Assembly: GCA_027021685.1 (NCBI GenBank)
Contig: JALUTW010000336.1
Coordinates: 1-8,289, forward strand
DNA: 8,289 nucleotides
Origin: Chromatiales bacterium
GTDB taxonomy: Bacteria > Pseudomonadota > Gammaproteobacteria > CAMYNG01
Direction: 5' to 3'
The stretch's first letter is position 1. Each line of letters begins with the position of its first letter. Positions 1 to 6,246 of this stretch are shown here, in pieces. A program made the position numbers and the translations under genes. Below the pieces are notes generated by a model. That model worked only from the letters and a program-made list of their open reading frames with translations, ran no database searches and had not been told where the DNA came from.

Positions 1-1764
<1,764 letters not shown>

Positions 1765-1813
1765 CAGGGCGCCGGGAAAGGCCGCCCGGCCTGCGGGGCT
1801 GCGAACCGGGTCG

Positions 1814-1843
1814 TTTCCGCCGCCGCCGGGGGCTGCGTATAAT
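1814..1843 (+). promoter_or_regulatory. Candidate sigma70-type promoter for the barrel-cupin pair
   Basis: A perfect TATAAT is at 1838-1843 in otherwise very GC-rich sequence. TTTCCG at 1814-1819 matches the -35 consensus at 3 of 6 positions with an 18-bp spacer. The start codon of the next gene is 29 bp downstream of the -10, leaving room for a short leader with a GGGAG ribosome site. The -10 is convincing and the -35 weak. Confidence 0.6.
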
Positions 1844-1861
1844 CGGCCCAGCCTTCGCACC

Positions 1862-1866
1862 GGGAG
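1862..1866 (+). promoter_or_regulatory. Ribosome binding site of the barrel protein
   Basis: GGGAG ends 6 bases before the ATG at 1873 and supports that start, which is also immediately followed by a signal peptide. Confidence 0.7.
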
Positions 1867-1872
1867 CCGTCC

Positions 1873-2529
1873 ATGAACAAGCCGCTGCTCATCCTGTTCT
1901 GCTGCCTGCTGGCGCTGCCCCTGGCAGCGGCCGAGGGGCCCGGGCCGTGGTACGGCGGCGTGGGTCTGGGGGCGGGGGACGCCGACGTGTCGCCGGCCGA
2001 TTTCGATGACGGCAGTCTCACCGCGGGCAGCATCAAGACCAGCGGCATGACCCGCAGCTTTTTCGTCGGCCATCCGCTGCCCGTCTCCGGCCTGCCCTTT
2101 GCGCTGGCGGCCGAAGGCGGCTTCATCCAGTTCAACAAGCCGGAGCTGCGCGCCACCAGCGACGGCACCGGCACCCTGTGGGGCACGGGCGCGGTGGCCA
2201 GCCGCGGCGAGGCCGACGGCATCTTCGCCGCCGCCGTGGCCCGCTATCCGGTGGGTGGTGGTTTCGATGCGCTGGCCCGGCTGGGACTGCTGCTGTGGGA
2301 CAGCGACCAGTCCCTGGACAATGCCGTGGGCCGCTCCGGCGGACCGGTGCTGCCCACCCACACCCGCAGCGAGGACGGGGCAGACTTCTTTTTCGGGCTG
2401 GGCGGGGAGTACCGCTTCATGGGCCGCTTCGCCGCGCGCCTGGCCTGGACCCGCTACGGCCTGGCCTACGCCACCACCGGTGACGTGGACATCGACGTGA
2501 TCAACCTGAGTGTGATGGCCTGGTTCTGA
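1873..2529 (+). CDS. Small outer-membrane beta-barrel protein (OmpA-transmembrane-like)
   Basis: A 218-residue exported protein. Residues 1-20 are a classical signal peptide: a lysine at position 3, a hydrophobic core rich in Leu, and an Ala-Ala-Ala end, with cleavage likely before EGPGPWYGG. The mature part begins with WYGGVGLGAG, a common first strand of small OmpA-type barrels. It continues with alternating hydrophobic/polar segments rich in Gly, Phe and Tyr (FALAAEGGFIQF, FFFGLGGEYRFMGRFAARLAWTRYG). It ends in VMAWF, a terminal aromatic residue of the type recognised by the BAM machinery. The two cysteines in the signal core are not in a lipobox. Start chosen from the ribosome site and signal peptide. 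About 200 mature residues fit an 8-stranded barrel. No catalytic motif is seen, so its role is unknown. It is probably co-transcribed with the cupin gene, which starts 11 bp after its stop codon. Confidence 0.8.
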   Translation: MNKPLLILFCCLLALPLAAAEGPGPWYGGVGLGAGDADVSPADFDDGSLTAGSIKTSGMTRSFFVGHPLPVSGLPFALAAEGGFIQFNKPELRATSDGTGTLWGTGAVASRGEADGIFAAAVARYPVGGGFDALARLGLLLWDSDQSLDNAVGRSGGPVLPTHTRSEDGADFFFGLGGEYRFMGRFAARLAWTRYGLAYATTGDVDIDVINLSVMAWF

Positions 2530-2536
2530 AGGAGGT
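2529..2536 (+). promoter_or_regulatory. Strong ribosome binding site of the cupin gene
   Basis: AAGGAGGT is a full match to the anti-Shine-Dalgarno, 4 bases before the ATG at 2541. Its first base is the last base of the upstream TGA, so the two genes look translationally linked. Confidence 0.8.
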
Positions 2537-2540
2537 CACC

Positions 2541-2819
2541 ATGAGCAGCATCAAGGTGGAACGCCAGGTGGACGACAGCCGCATCGAGAGCCTGGGCGTG
2601 AAGGACTGGCCGGTGTGGACCAGGGAGATCTCCCGCTTCCCCTGGACCTACGACGAGACCGAGACCTGCTACTTCCTGGAAGGCGACGTCATCGTCACGC
2701 CCGAGGGCGGCGAGCCGGTCCAGATGGGCAAGGGCGACCTGGTCACCTTCCCCAAGGGCATGTCCTGCGAGTGGGACATCCGCAGCCCCGTGCGCAAGCA
2801 CTACCGCTTCGGGGACTGA
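2541..2819 (+). CDS. Small Cupin_3-type (DUF861-like) protein
   Basis: A 92-residue single-domain cupin with no signal peptide, so probably cytosolic. Its sequence follows the pattern of small Cupin_3 (EutQ-related) proteins: WPVWTREISRFPWTYDETET, then CYFLEGDVIVTPEGGEPV (first cupin motif and turn), then MGKGDLVTFPKGMSCEWDI and a closing VRKHYRF. The usual histidine metal ligands of the G(X)5HXH motif are not present, so metal binding and catalysis are uncertain. Proteins of this kind are widespread and mostly unassigned. It follows the barrel gene by 11 bp with a near-perfect ribosome site, which suggests one mRNA. Whether the two products share a role cannot be told. Its stop codon is followed after 5 bp by a heptamer repeat array. 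Family call is secure, function unknown. Confidence 0.87.
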   Translation: MSSIKVERQVDDSRIESLGVKDWPVWTREISRFPWTYDETETCYFLEGDVIVTPEGGEPVQMGKGDLVTFPKGMSCEWDIRSPVRKHYRFGD

Positions 2820-2824
2820 ATTCA

Positions 2825-2901
2825 GAGGACAGAGGACAGAGGACAGAGGACGGAGGACGGAGGACGGAGGACGGAGGACGGAGGACAGCGGGCGGAGGGC
2901 G
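2825..2901. repeat. Heptamer tandem array, unit GAGGACR
   Basis: Eleven 7-bp units in unbroken register. The first three are GAGGACA, the next five GAGGACG, the ninth GAGGACA, and the last two degenerate (GCGGGCG, GAGGGCG). It begins 5 bp after the cupin stop codon. The homogeneous left side and decayed right side suggest growth by slippage. Because 7 is not a multiple of 3, no reading frame through it is credible as a gene. Confidence 0.95.
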
Positions 2902-2911
2902 CTGGCCGGGA

Positions 2912-2955
2912 CCCAACCCCCAGCCCCCAGCAGCCAGCGGCCAGAACCCAGCCCC
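2912..2955. repeat. Heptamer tandem array, unit CCCAGCM, degenerate
   Basis: Six units in 7-bp register: CCCAACC, CCCAGCC, CCCAGCA, GCCAGCG, GCCAGAA, CCCAGCC, then CC. It is separated from the GAGGACR array by 10 bp and runs directly into the detached ftsN fragment, so the array abuts the displaced ftsN stop codon (TTA at 2957-2959 on this strand). Confidence 0.85.
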
Positions 2956-3016
2956 TTTACTGCTTGAGCTTGAGAACGATGGGCTGGATGCCCCGCTTCT
3001 GGAGGCGGGCGCGGGC
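2952..3016. repeat. 65-bp direct repeat, copy 1: detached 3' end of ftsN
   Basis: Identical over all 65 bp to 3703-3767. Read on the minus strand it encodes the last 19 residues of the SPOR protein (ending QPIVLKLKQ), its TAA stop and 5 more bases. There is no start or upstream coding part here, so it is a gene fragment. Weaker similarity extends left to 2941 (two mismatches and one indel against 3691-3702). To the right the match stops abruptly at 3016. The lack of any substitution in a non-coding copy suggests a recent event or continuing gene conversion. Confidence 0.95.
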
Positions 3017-3060
3017 TTGGTCTTACCGACGGCCACAGGGACCCGGCACAGGTGTTGCGT

Positions 3061-3070
3061 GTTGCGCAAC
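3061..3070. promoter_or_regulatory. Palindromic candidate HigA operator
   Basis: GTTGCGCAAC is a perfect 10-bp palindrome sitting 4 bp upstream of the higB -10 box, where a bound repressor would block RNA polymerase. HigA-type antitoxins are known to repress their own operon through such sites; the assignment to this palindrome is inferred. Confidence 0.5.
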
Positions 3071-3071
3071 G

Positions 3072-3080
3072 TGCTATAAT
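3072..3080 (+). promoter_or_regulatory. Extended -10 promoter of higBA
   Basis: TGCTATAAT is an exact TGnTATAAT extended -10. No good -35 is seen at the normal distance, which an extended -10 can tolerate. Transcription would start near 3086-3088, at or next to the GTG start codon of higB. Confidence 0.7.
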
Positions 3081-3087
3081 CGAAACG

Positions 3088-3366
3088 GTGATTCGCTCGT
3101 TCAGGCACAAGGGACTGCGCCGCTTTTTCGAGTCAGGCAGCACGGCGGGAATCCGGGCCGCCCATGCGCCGCGGCTGAGAATGATCCTGGCGGCCCTGGA
3201 CTCGGCCCATGTCATCGGCGATATGAGGATCCCCGGCTTCGGGTTGCATCCCTTGAAAGGAAAGCGCCGGGGGACGTGGTCGGTCTGGGTGAGCGGCAAC
3301 TGGCGGATCACGTTCCGGTTTGAAAACGGCAACGCCCACGACGTGGACTACGAGGACTATCACTGA
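3088..3366 (+). CDS. higB: HigB-family toxin (RelE/ParE superfamily mRNA interferase)
   Basis: A 92-residue toxin of the HigB type. In characterised members it cleaves mRNA on the ribosome and is neutralised by HigA. Recognised from MIRSFRHKGLRRFFESG at the N-terminus, the LRMILAALDSA helix, HPLKGKRRGTWSVWVSGNWR near 54-73 and the ending DVDYEDYH, which together are hallmark HigB sequence. The GTG at 3088 is chosen because it gives the standard length and N-terminus. An in-frame GTG at 3052 would add 12 unrelated residues (translated as if from Met, MLRVAQRAIIET) and lies upstream of the promoter. There is no Shine-Dalgarno before 3088, consistent with leaderless translation. The gene overlaps higA by one base (TGATG). 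GC content is visibly lower than in its neighbours. The frame is intact with no sign of decay. Confidence 0.95.
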   Translation: MIRSFRHKGLRRFFESGSTAGIRAAHAPRLRMILAALDSAHVIGDMRIPGFGLHPLKGKRRGTWSVWVSGNWRITFRFENGNAHDVDYEDYH

Positions 3367-3659
3367 TGGCCATGCACAACCCCCCGCATCCCGGTGAATT
3401 CATCCATCAGGTCTACATGGAACCAGCCGGCCTCAGCGTGCGCAGGGTGGCCGAGGCGCTGCGGGTGGCTCCCTCCACGTTCAATCGCCTGATCCGGGGC
3501 AAGAGCCGCGTCACCCCGGAAATGGCGTTGCGCCTGTCCAGGGTATTCGGGCGTTCACCGGAGAGCTGGCTGGCGATGCAGGATGCCTACGATTTGTGGG
3601 TGGCGCGGCGGACCGTCGCCGTGGACGATCTGCAGCCTCTGGACATGGGCGCCGCCTGA
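3366..3659 (+). CDS. higA: HigA-family antitoxin (XRE-type helix-turn-helix)
   Basis: A 97-residue antitoxin and probable autorepressor, the partner of the preceding HigB. It opens with the family signature HNPPHPGEFI near residues 4-13. A helix-turn-helix follows at roughly 23-50 (LSVRRVAEALRVAPSTFNRL), then TPEMALRLSRVFGRSPESWL at about 50-69, characteristic of the HigA/VapI group. The tail of about 20 residues (VAVDDLQPLDMGAA) is variable in this family. The ATG at 3366 overlaps the higB TGA and has GAGGA nine bases upstream. The ATG at 3372 is a less likely alternative because it lies too far from that site. The toxin-first order is the standard HigBA arrangement and implies coupled translation. 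It converges on ftsN with a 48-bp gap. Confidence 0.95.
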   Translation: MAMHNPPHPGEFIHQVYMEPAGLSVRRVAEALRVAPSTFNRLIRGKSRVTPEMALRLSRVFGRSPESWLAMQDAYDLWVARRTVAVDDLQPLDMGAA

Positions 3660-3707
3660 TGACTGCACGCCGACCCGGCTCGAGCAGCCCCCGGAACCCG
3701 GCCCCCT
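3660..3707. other. Convergent higA/ftsN gap
   Basis: 48 bp between converging genes. It holds an 8-bp palindrome GCTCGAGC at 3678-3685 and, from about 3686, heptamer-like sequence (CAGCCCC, CGGAACC, CGGCCCC) resembling the end of the array beside repeat copy 1. No hairpin with a T-run is seen in either direction. Confidence 0.6.
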
Positions 3708-3767
3708 TTACTGCTTGAGCTTGAGAACGATGGGCTGGATGCCCCGCTTCTGGAGGCGGGCGCGGGC
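3703..3767. repeat. 65-bp direct repeat, copy 2: within the intact ftsN 3' end
   Basis: The partner of 2952-3016. It covers the last 19 codons of ftsN, the stop codon and 5 bp beyond. The gene continues uninterrupted to the right of 3767, so this copy is the functional gene end. Confidence 0.95.
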
Positions 3768-4295
3768 GCGGTCCAGCTTGCGCAGGCTGTCGAAGGGGCC
3801 CACCCGCACCTGGTGCCAGGTGCCGCGGCCCTCGATGGTGACCTTCTGGATGCGGGCGGTGAGCCCCAGCAGGGCCACGGTGGCCTTGAGCCGGTCGGCC
3901 TTGGCGTAGTCGCGGAACGATCCCGCCTGCAGCATGTAGCGCACCGGCTTGCGCGGCGCGGCCCGCTTGCGCTCTTCCTCCAGCTCGGCGTCGGAGACGG
4001 TGACCTCGAGCTGCGGCAGCACCACGTAGAAGTCCAGCTCCGGCTCCGGTTCGGCCCCGGCGCGGCTTGCGGTTTTCTCCCGGGCCTTGCGCGCCACCTC
4101 CGCCGCCGCCCGCCGGGCTTTTGTCTCCAGCGAGCGCTTCATCTCGCCCAGGCTGGGGGTGGGAGGCTCGGGTTGCTTGTCCAGCCACACCAGGAAGGCC
4201 ACGAACAGCCCCACCGCCAGGCCGCCCAGGCCCCACAGCCAGCCGGGCAGGGGCTTGTGGCGGGAAGAACCGTTGCGGGCGTAGTCGCGGGGCAT
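3708..4295 (-). CDS. ftsN: FtsN-like SPOR-domain cell division protein
   Basis: A 195-residue bitopic inner-membrane protein. FtsN joins the divisome and activates septal peptidoglycan synthesis, and its SPOR domain binds denuded glycan at the septum. The N-terminus MPRDYARNGSSRHK resembles the short cytoplasmic FtsN leader. A single membrane segment spans about 18-38 (WLWGLGGLAVGLFVAFLVWL). A charged helical linker covers about 48-80 and an acidic/proline stretch follows. The SPOR domain is near 117-193, starting VRYMLQAGSFRDYAKADRLK and containing WHQVRVGPFDSLRKLDRA. It is shorter than E. coli FtsN (319 residues) but near other gammaproteobacterial forms. The ATG at 4295 is chosen because upstream frame is shadowed by argS and because the topology starts there. 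It lies 19 bp after the argS stop, with no strong ribosome site, suggesting coupling. The last 19 codons are duplicated at 2952-3016. FtsN rather than another SPOR protein is inferred from the N-terminus and from the argS neighbour. Confidence 0.85.
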   Translation of the reverse strand: MPRDYARNGSSRHKPLPGWLWGLGGLAVGLFVAFLVWLDKQPEPPTPSLGEMKRSLETKARRAAAEVARKAREKTASRAGAEPEPELDFYVVLPQLEVTVSDAELEEERKRAAPRKPVRYMLQAGSFRDYAKADRLKATVALLGLTARIQKVTIEGRGTWHQVRVGPFDSLRKLDRARARLQKRGIQPIVLKLKQ

Positions 4296-4314
4296 GGCGG
4301 GGATTGTACCGCCG

Positions 4315-6069
4315 TCACATGCGTTCGGGGGCCGAGACCCCCAGCAGGCCCAGGCCGTTGGCCAGCACCTGGCGCGCGGCGTCGATGAGGGCCAGGCGCG
4401 CATCGCGCAGGACGTCGTCGTCCACGATGAAGGTGTGGGCGTTGTAATAGGTATGGAACGCGGTGGCCAGCTCGCGCAGGTACTGGGCGAGCTGGTGCGG
4501 CTCGTGTTGCAGGGCGGCCGACTCCACCACCTCGGGGAAGCGGGACAGCTCCCGCAACAGGTCCATCTCGTGGCTCTCGGTGAGCCGGTCCAGCGCCGCC
4601 AGGCCCCGCTCGCGGTCGTGGGCCAGGCCCTTTTCCTCGAGCTGCCGGAACACCGAGCACACCCGGGCGTGGGCGTACTGGACGTAGTACACCGGATTGT
4701 CATTGCTCTGCCTGCGCGCCAGGTCGAGGTCGAAGTCCAGGTGCTGCTCGCACTTGCGCATGACGTAGAAGAAGCGCGCGGCGTCGGTGCCCACCTCCTT
4801 GCGCAGCTGGCGCAGGGTGACGAACTCGCCGGAGCGGGTGGACATCTGCACCTTCTGCCCGCCGCGGTAGAGCACGGCGAACTGCACCAGCAGGACGTCG
4901 AGGCGGCCGGGGTCGTCGCCCAGGGCCTTGAGCGCGGCCTTCACCCGCGGCACGTAGCCGTGATGGTCGGCGCCCCACACGTCGATGACCCGCTCGAAGC
5001 CGCGCTCCAGCTTGTTCATGTGGTAGGCGATGTCGGAAGCGAAGTAGGTGGTCTGGCCGTTCTCCCGCACCAGCACCCGGTCCTTCTCGTCGCCGAAATC
5101 GGAGGAGCGGAACCAGATGGCGCCGTCCTTCTCGTAGGTGTGGCCCGCCTTCTGCAGCCGTTCGATGGCCTTGAGCACCGCGCCGCTGTCCACAAGCGCC
5201 CGCTCCGAGAACCACTCGTCGTAGATCACCCCAAACTGCTCCAGGTCCTCGCGGATGTCGTCGAGGATGTAGTTGAGCGCCACGTCGAACACCAGACGGT
5301 ACTGGTCGTCCCGCAGCAGGGTGCGGGCGCGGCCGATGAGGGCGTCGATGTGCGCCTCCTTGTCGCCGGCGGGGGCGTCGGGCGGGAGCCCGCGGGCCAC
5401 CTCGTCCCAGGGCTTGCGCATGGCCTCGCCGTTCTCGCGGTGCAGGGCGGCGGCGATGTCCCACACGTAGTCGCCCTGGTAGCCGTTCTCGGGGAACGCC
5501 ACCTCCTCGCCGCACAGCTCCAGGTAGCGCAGCCACACGCTGGTGGCGAGGATGTCCATCTGCCGCCCGGCGTCGTTGACGTAGTACTCGCGGTGGACCT
5601 CGTAGCCCACGGCCGAGAGCAGGTCGGCCACGGTGGCACCGTAGGCTGCGCCGCGACCGTGGCCCACGTGCAGGGGACCGGTGGGATTGGCCGAGACGAA
5701 CTCCACCTGGATCCGGCGCCCGCCGCCCAGCTCCGAGCGGCCGTAATAACGGCCCGCTTCCAGCACCTCCCGCACCACGGCCTGGAAGGCGGCGGGCGCG
5801 AGGAAGAAGTTGAGAAAGCCGGGCCCGGCCACCTCCACCCTCTCCACCTCGGGGGCCGCGGGCAGGGCCGCGGCCAGGGCCTCGGCCAGTTCCCGCGGCT
5901 TGCGCCCGGCCGGTTTGGCCAGCATGAGGGCGAGATTGGTGGCAAAGTCGCCATGGCCGGGATCGCGCGCGCGTTCCACCTGGATCCGCCCCGGGACCTC
6001 GGGGATCACCCCGTCGCGGTGGAGTCGTTCCAGGGCTTCGCGCAGGAGGAGCTTGAGGCGGGCTTTCAT
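4315..6069 (-). CDS. argS: Arginyl-tRNA synthetase
   Basis: Charges tRNA-Arg with arginine; class I aminoacyl-tRNA synthetase, cytosolic. At 584 residues it matches the family (E. coli 577). In order: the N-terminal Add-1 domain (about 1-110, with GHGDFATNLALMLAK at 38-52 and GPGFLNFFL at 82-90), the HIGH-type signature SANPTGPLHVGHGRG with HVGH at 134-137, YYVNDAGRQM near 162-171, WGADHHGYVPRVKAAL near 365-380, a KMSKS-loop variant QMSTRSGEFV at 408-417, and the C-terminal DALR anticodon-binding domain ending GLLGVSAPERM. The QMSTR form of the KMSKS loop is, as I recall, usual for one gammaproteobacterial ArgRS type. The ATG at 6069 gives the typical MKARLKLLL start, although the ribosome site is weak. 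A TATAAT lies 72 bp upstream, so it may have its own promoter in addition to read-through from priA. ftsN follows by 19 bp. Confidence 0.97.
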   Translation of the reverse strand: MKARLKLLLREALERLHRDGVIPEVPGRIQVERARDPGHGDFATNLALMLAKPAGRKPRELAEALAAALPAAPEVERVEVAGPGFLNFFLAPAAFQAVVREVLEAGRYYGRSELGGGRRIQVEFVSANPTGPLHVGHGRGAAYGATVADLLSAVGYEVHREYYVNDAGRQMDILATSVWLRYLELCGEEVAFPENGYQGDYVWDIAAALHRENGEAMRKPWDEVARGLPPDAPAGDKEAHIDALIGRARTLLRDDQYRLVFDVALNYILDDIREDLEQFGVIYDEWFSERALVDSGAVLKAIERLQKAGHTYEKDGAIWFRSSDFGDEKDRVLVRENGQTTYFASDIAYHMNKLERGFERVIDVWGADHHGYVPRVKAALKALGDDPGRLDVLLVQFAVLYRGGQKVQMSTRSGEFVTLRQLRKEVGTDAARFFYVMRKCEQHLDFDLDLARRQSNDNPVYYVQYAHARVCSVFRQLEEKGLAHDRERGLAALDRLTESHEMDLLRELSRFPEVVESAALQHEPHQLAQYLRELATAFHTYYNAHTFIVDDDVLRDARLALIDAARQVLANGLGLLGVSAPERM

Positions 6070-6108
6070 GCTGGCGGCCGTGTCGGACTTCAGTGATGTT
6101 GTTGTATC

Positions 6109-6134
6109 CGAACCGACAGCAGGGCCGCGGTTCG
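6109..6134 (-). promoter_or_regulatory. Hairpin at the predicted 5' end of the argS leader
   Basis: CGAACCG (6109-6115) and CGGTTCG (6128-6134) form a perfect 7-bp inverted repeat around a 12-base loop. Given the -10 box at 6142-6147, transcription should start near 6135, so the mRNA would begin with this stem. It could protect the 5' end; there is no attenuator-like T-run. Confidence 0.4.
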
Positions 6135-6141
6135 CCGGCGC

Positions 6142-6147
6142 ATTATA
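6142..6147 (-). promoter_or_regulatory. -10 box of a candidate argS promoter
   Basis: ATTATA on the plus strand reads TATAAT on the minus strand, 72 bp upstream of the argS start. No good -35 hexamer is seen 15-18 bp further upstream (best TAGTCC, 3 of 6), where the heptamer segment lies. Confidence 0.55.
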
Positions 6148-6156
6148 GCGAAAAGA

Positions 6157-6184
6157 GGCTGGGGACTAGCTGCTGGCGGCTGGG
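6157..6184. repeat. Inverted heptamer segment (GGCTGGG type), degenerate
   Basis: Four 7-bp units, GGCTGGG, GACTAGC, TGCTGGC and GGCTGGG, i.e. the reverse complement of the CCAGCMC array that lies 18 bp to the right. The two together form a large imperfect inverted repeat. On the minus strand the fold ends in CCCCAGCC followed by TCTTTTC. Confidence 0.7.
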
Positions 6185-6202
6185 CATGTTCAATTGGCCG
6201 GT

Positions 6203-6246
6203 CCAGCCCCCAGCCCCCAGCACCCAGCCCCCAGCACCCAGCACCC
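6203..6246. repeat. Heptamer tandem array, unit CCAGCMC, abutting the priA stop
   Basis: Six exact-register units (CCAGCCC, CCAGCCC, CCAGCAC, CCAGCCC, CCAGCAC, CCAGCAC) plus CC; the next three bases are the complement of the priA TAA. Only one position varies. It is the same unit family as 2912-2955, and in the minus-strand sense has six G-runs of three or more spaced by 2-4 bases. Confidence 0.95.

Larger units (their letters stand above)
1765..1872. other. speA-to-barrel intergenic gap with no convincing terminator
   Basis: This 108-bp gap holds the candidate promoter described separately. A GGCC-GCCC-GGCC mini-hairpin at 1780-1791 is the only compact inverted repeat I could find, and no T-run follows it, so read-through from speA cannot be excluded. 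Confidence 0.5.
3017..3767. mobile_element. Candidate 751-bp higBA insertion unit at the ftsN 3' end
   Basis: The segment between equivalent points of the two 65-bp repeats, comprising one repeat copy plus the higBA module. Recombination between the copies would delete exactly this length and leave ftsN intact. The arrangement resembles integration into a gene's 3' end with regeneration of that end. No integrase, transposase or terminal inverted repeat is present, so mobilisation in trans, illegitimate recombination, or a local duplication are all open. The boundaries are inferred. Confidence 0.4.
6070..6246. other. priA-argS gap: argS leader plus inverted heptamer arrays
   Basis: 177 bp without a gene. 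From the argS side it holds an untranslated leader with a small hairpin, a TATAAT box, a GCTGG-type heptamer segment and an oppositely oriented CCAGCMC array that ends exactly at the priA stop codon. Each element is listed separately. Confidence 0.8.
6157..6246 (-). terminator. Possible priA terminator formed by the inverted heptamer arrays
   Basis: Transcribed from priA, GCTGGGGG-type units pair with CCCCAGCC and CCAGCC units beyond an 18-base spacer, and TCTTTTC (6149-6155 on the plus strand) follows. The pairing register is ambiguous and the T-run short, so this may only attenuate transcription into argS. Confidence 0.3.

Noticed and set aside
1780..1791. Intrinsic terminator after speA
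   Set aside because: Only a 4-bp stem and no following T-run.
2825..2955. CRISPR array
   Set aside because: The units are 7 bp, contiguous and without spacers, and there are no cas genes.
3052..3087. Upstream GTG start for higB
   Set aside because: It would place the start upstream of the extended -10 promoter and add 12 residues absent from the usual HigB N-terminus.
2466..3332. 288-codon minus-strand frame across the barrel end, cupin, arrays and higB
   Set aside because: It crosses real genes on the other strand, and its repeated SSVLRP-like peptide is only the 7-bp repeat read in three frames.
2952..3767. Insertion sequence with target-site duplication
   Set aside because: A 65-bp duplication is far longer than transposase target duplications, and there is no transposase or terminal inverted repeat.
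3708..4703. 331-codon version of the ftsN frame
   Set aside because: The first 136 codons overlap argS and have no recognisable domain; the ATG at 4295 gives the expected FtsN topology.
4294..6096. Plus-strand open frame of 600 codons opposite argS
   Set aside because: It lies entirely over the well-supported argS and gives a Gly/Val/His/Gln-rich protein typical of the antisense of GC-rich genes; no family is recognised.
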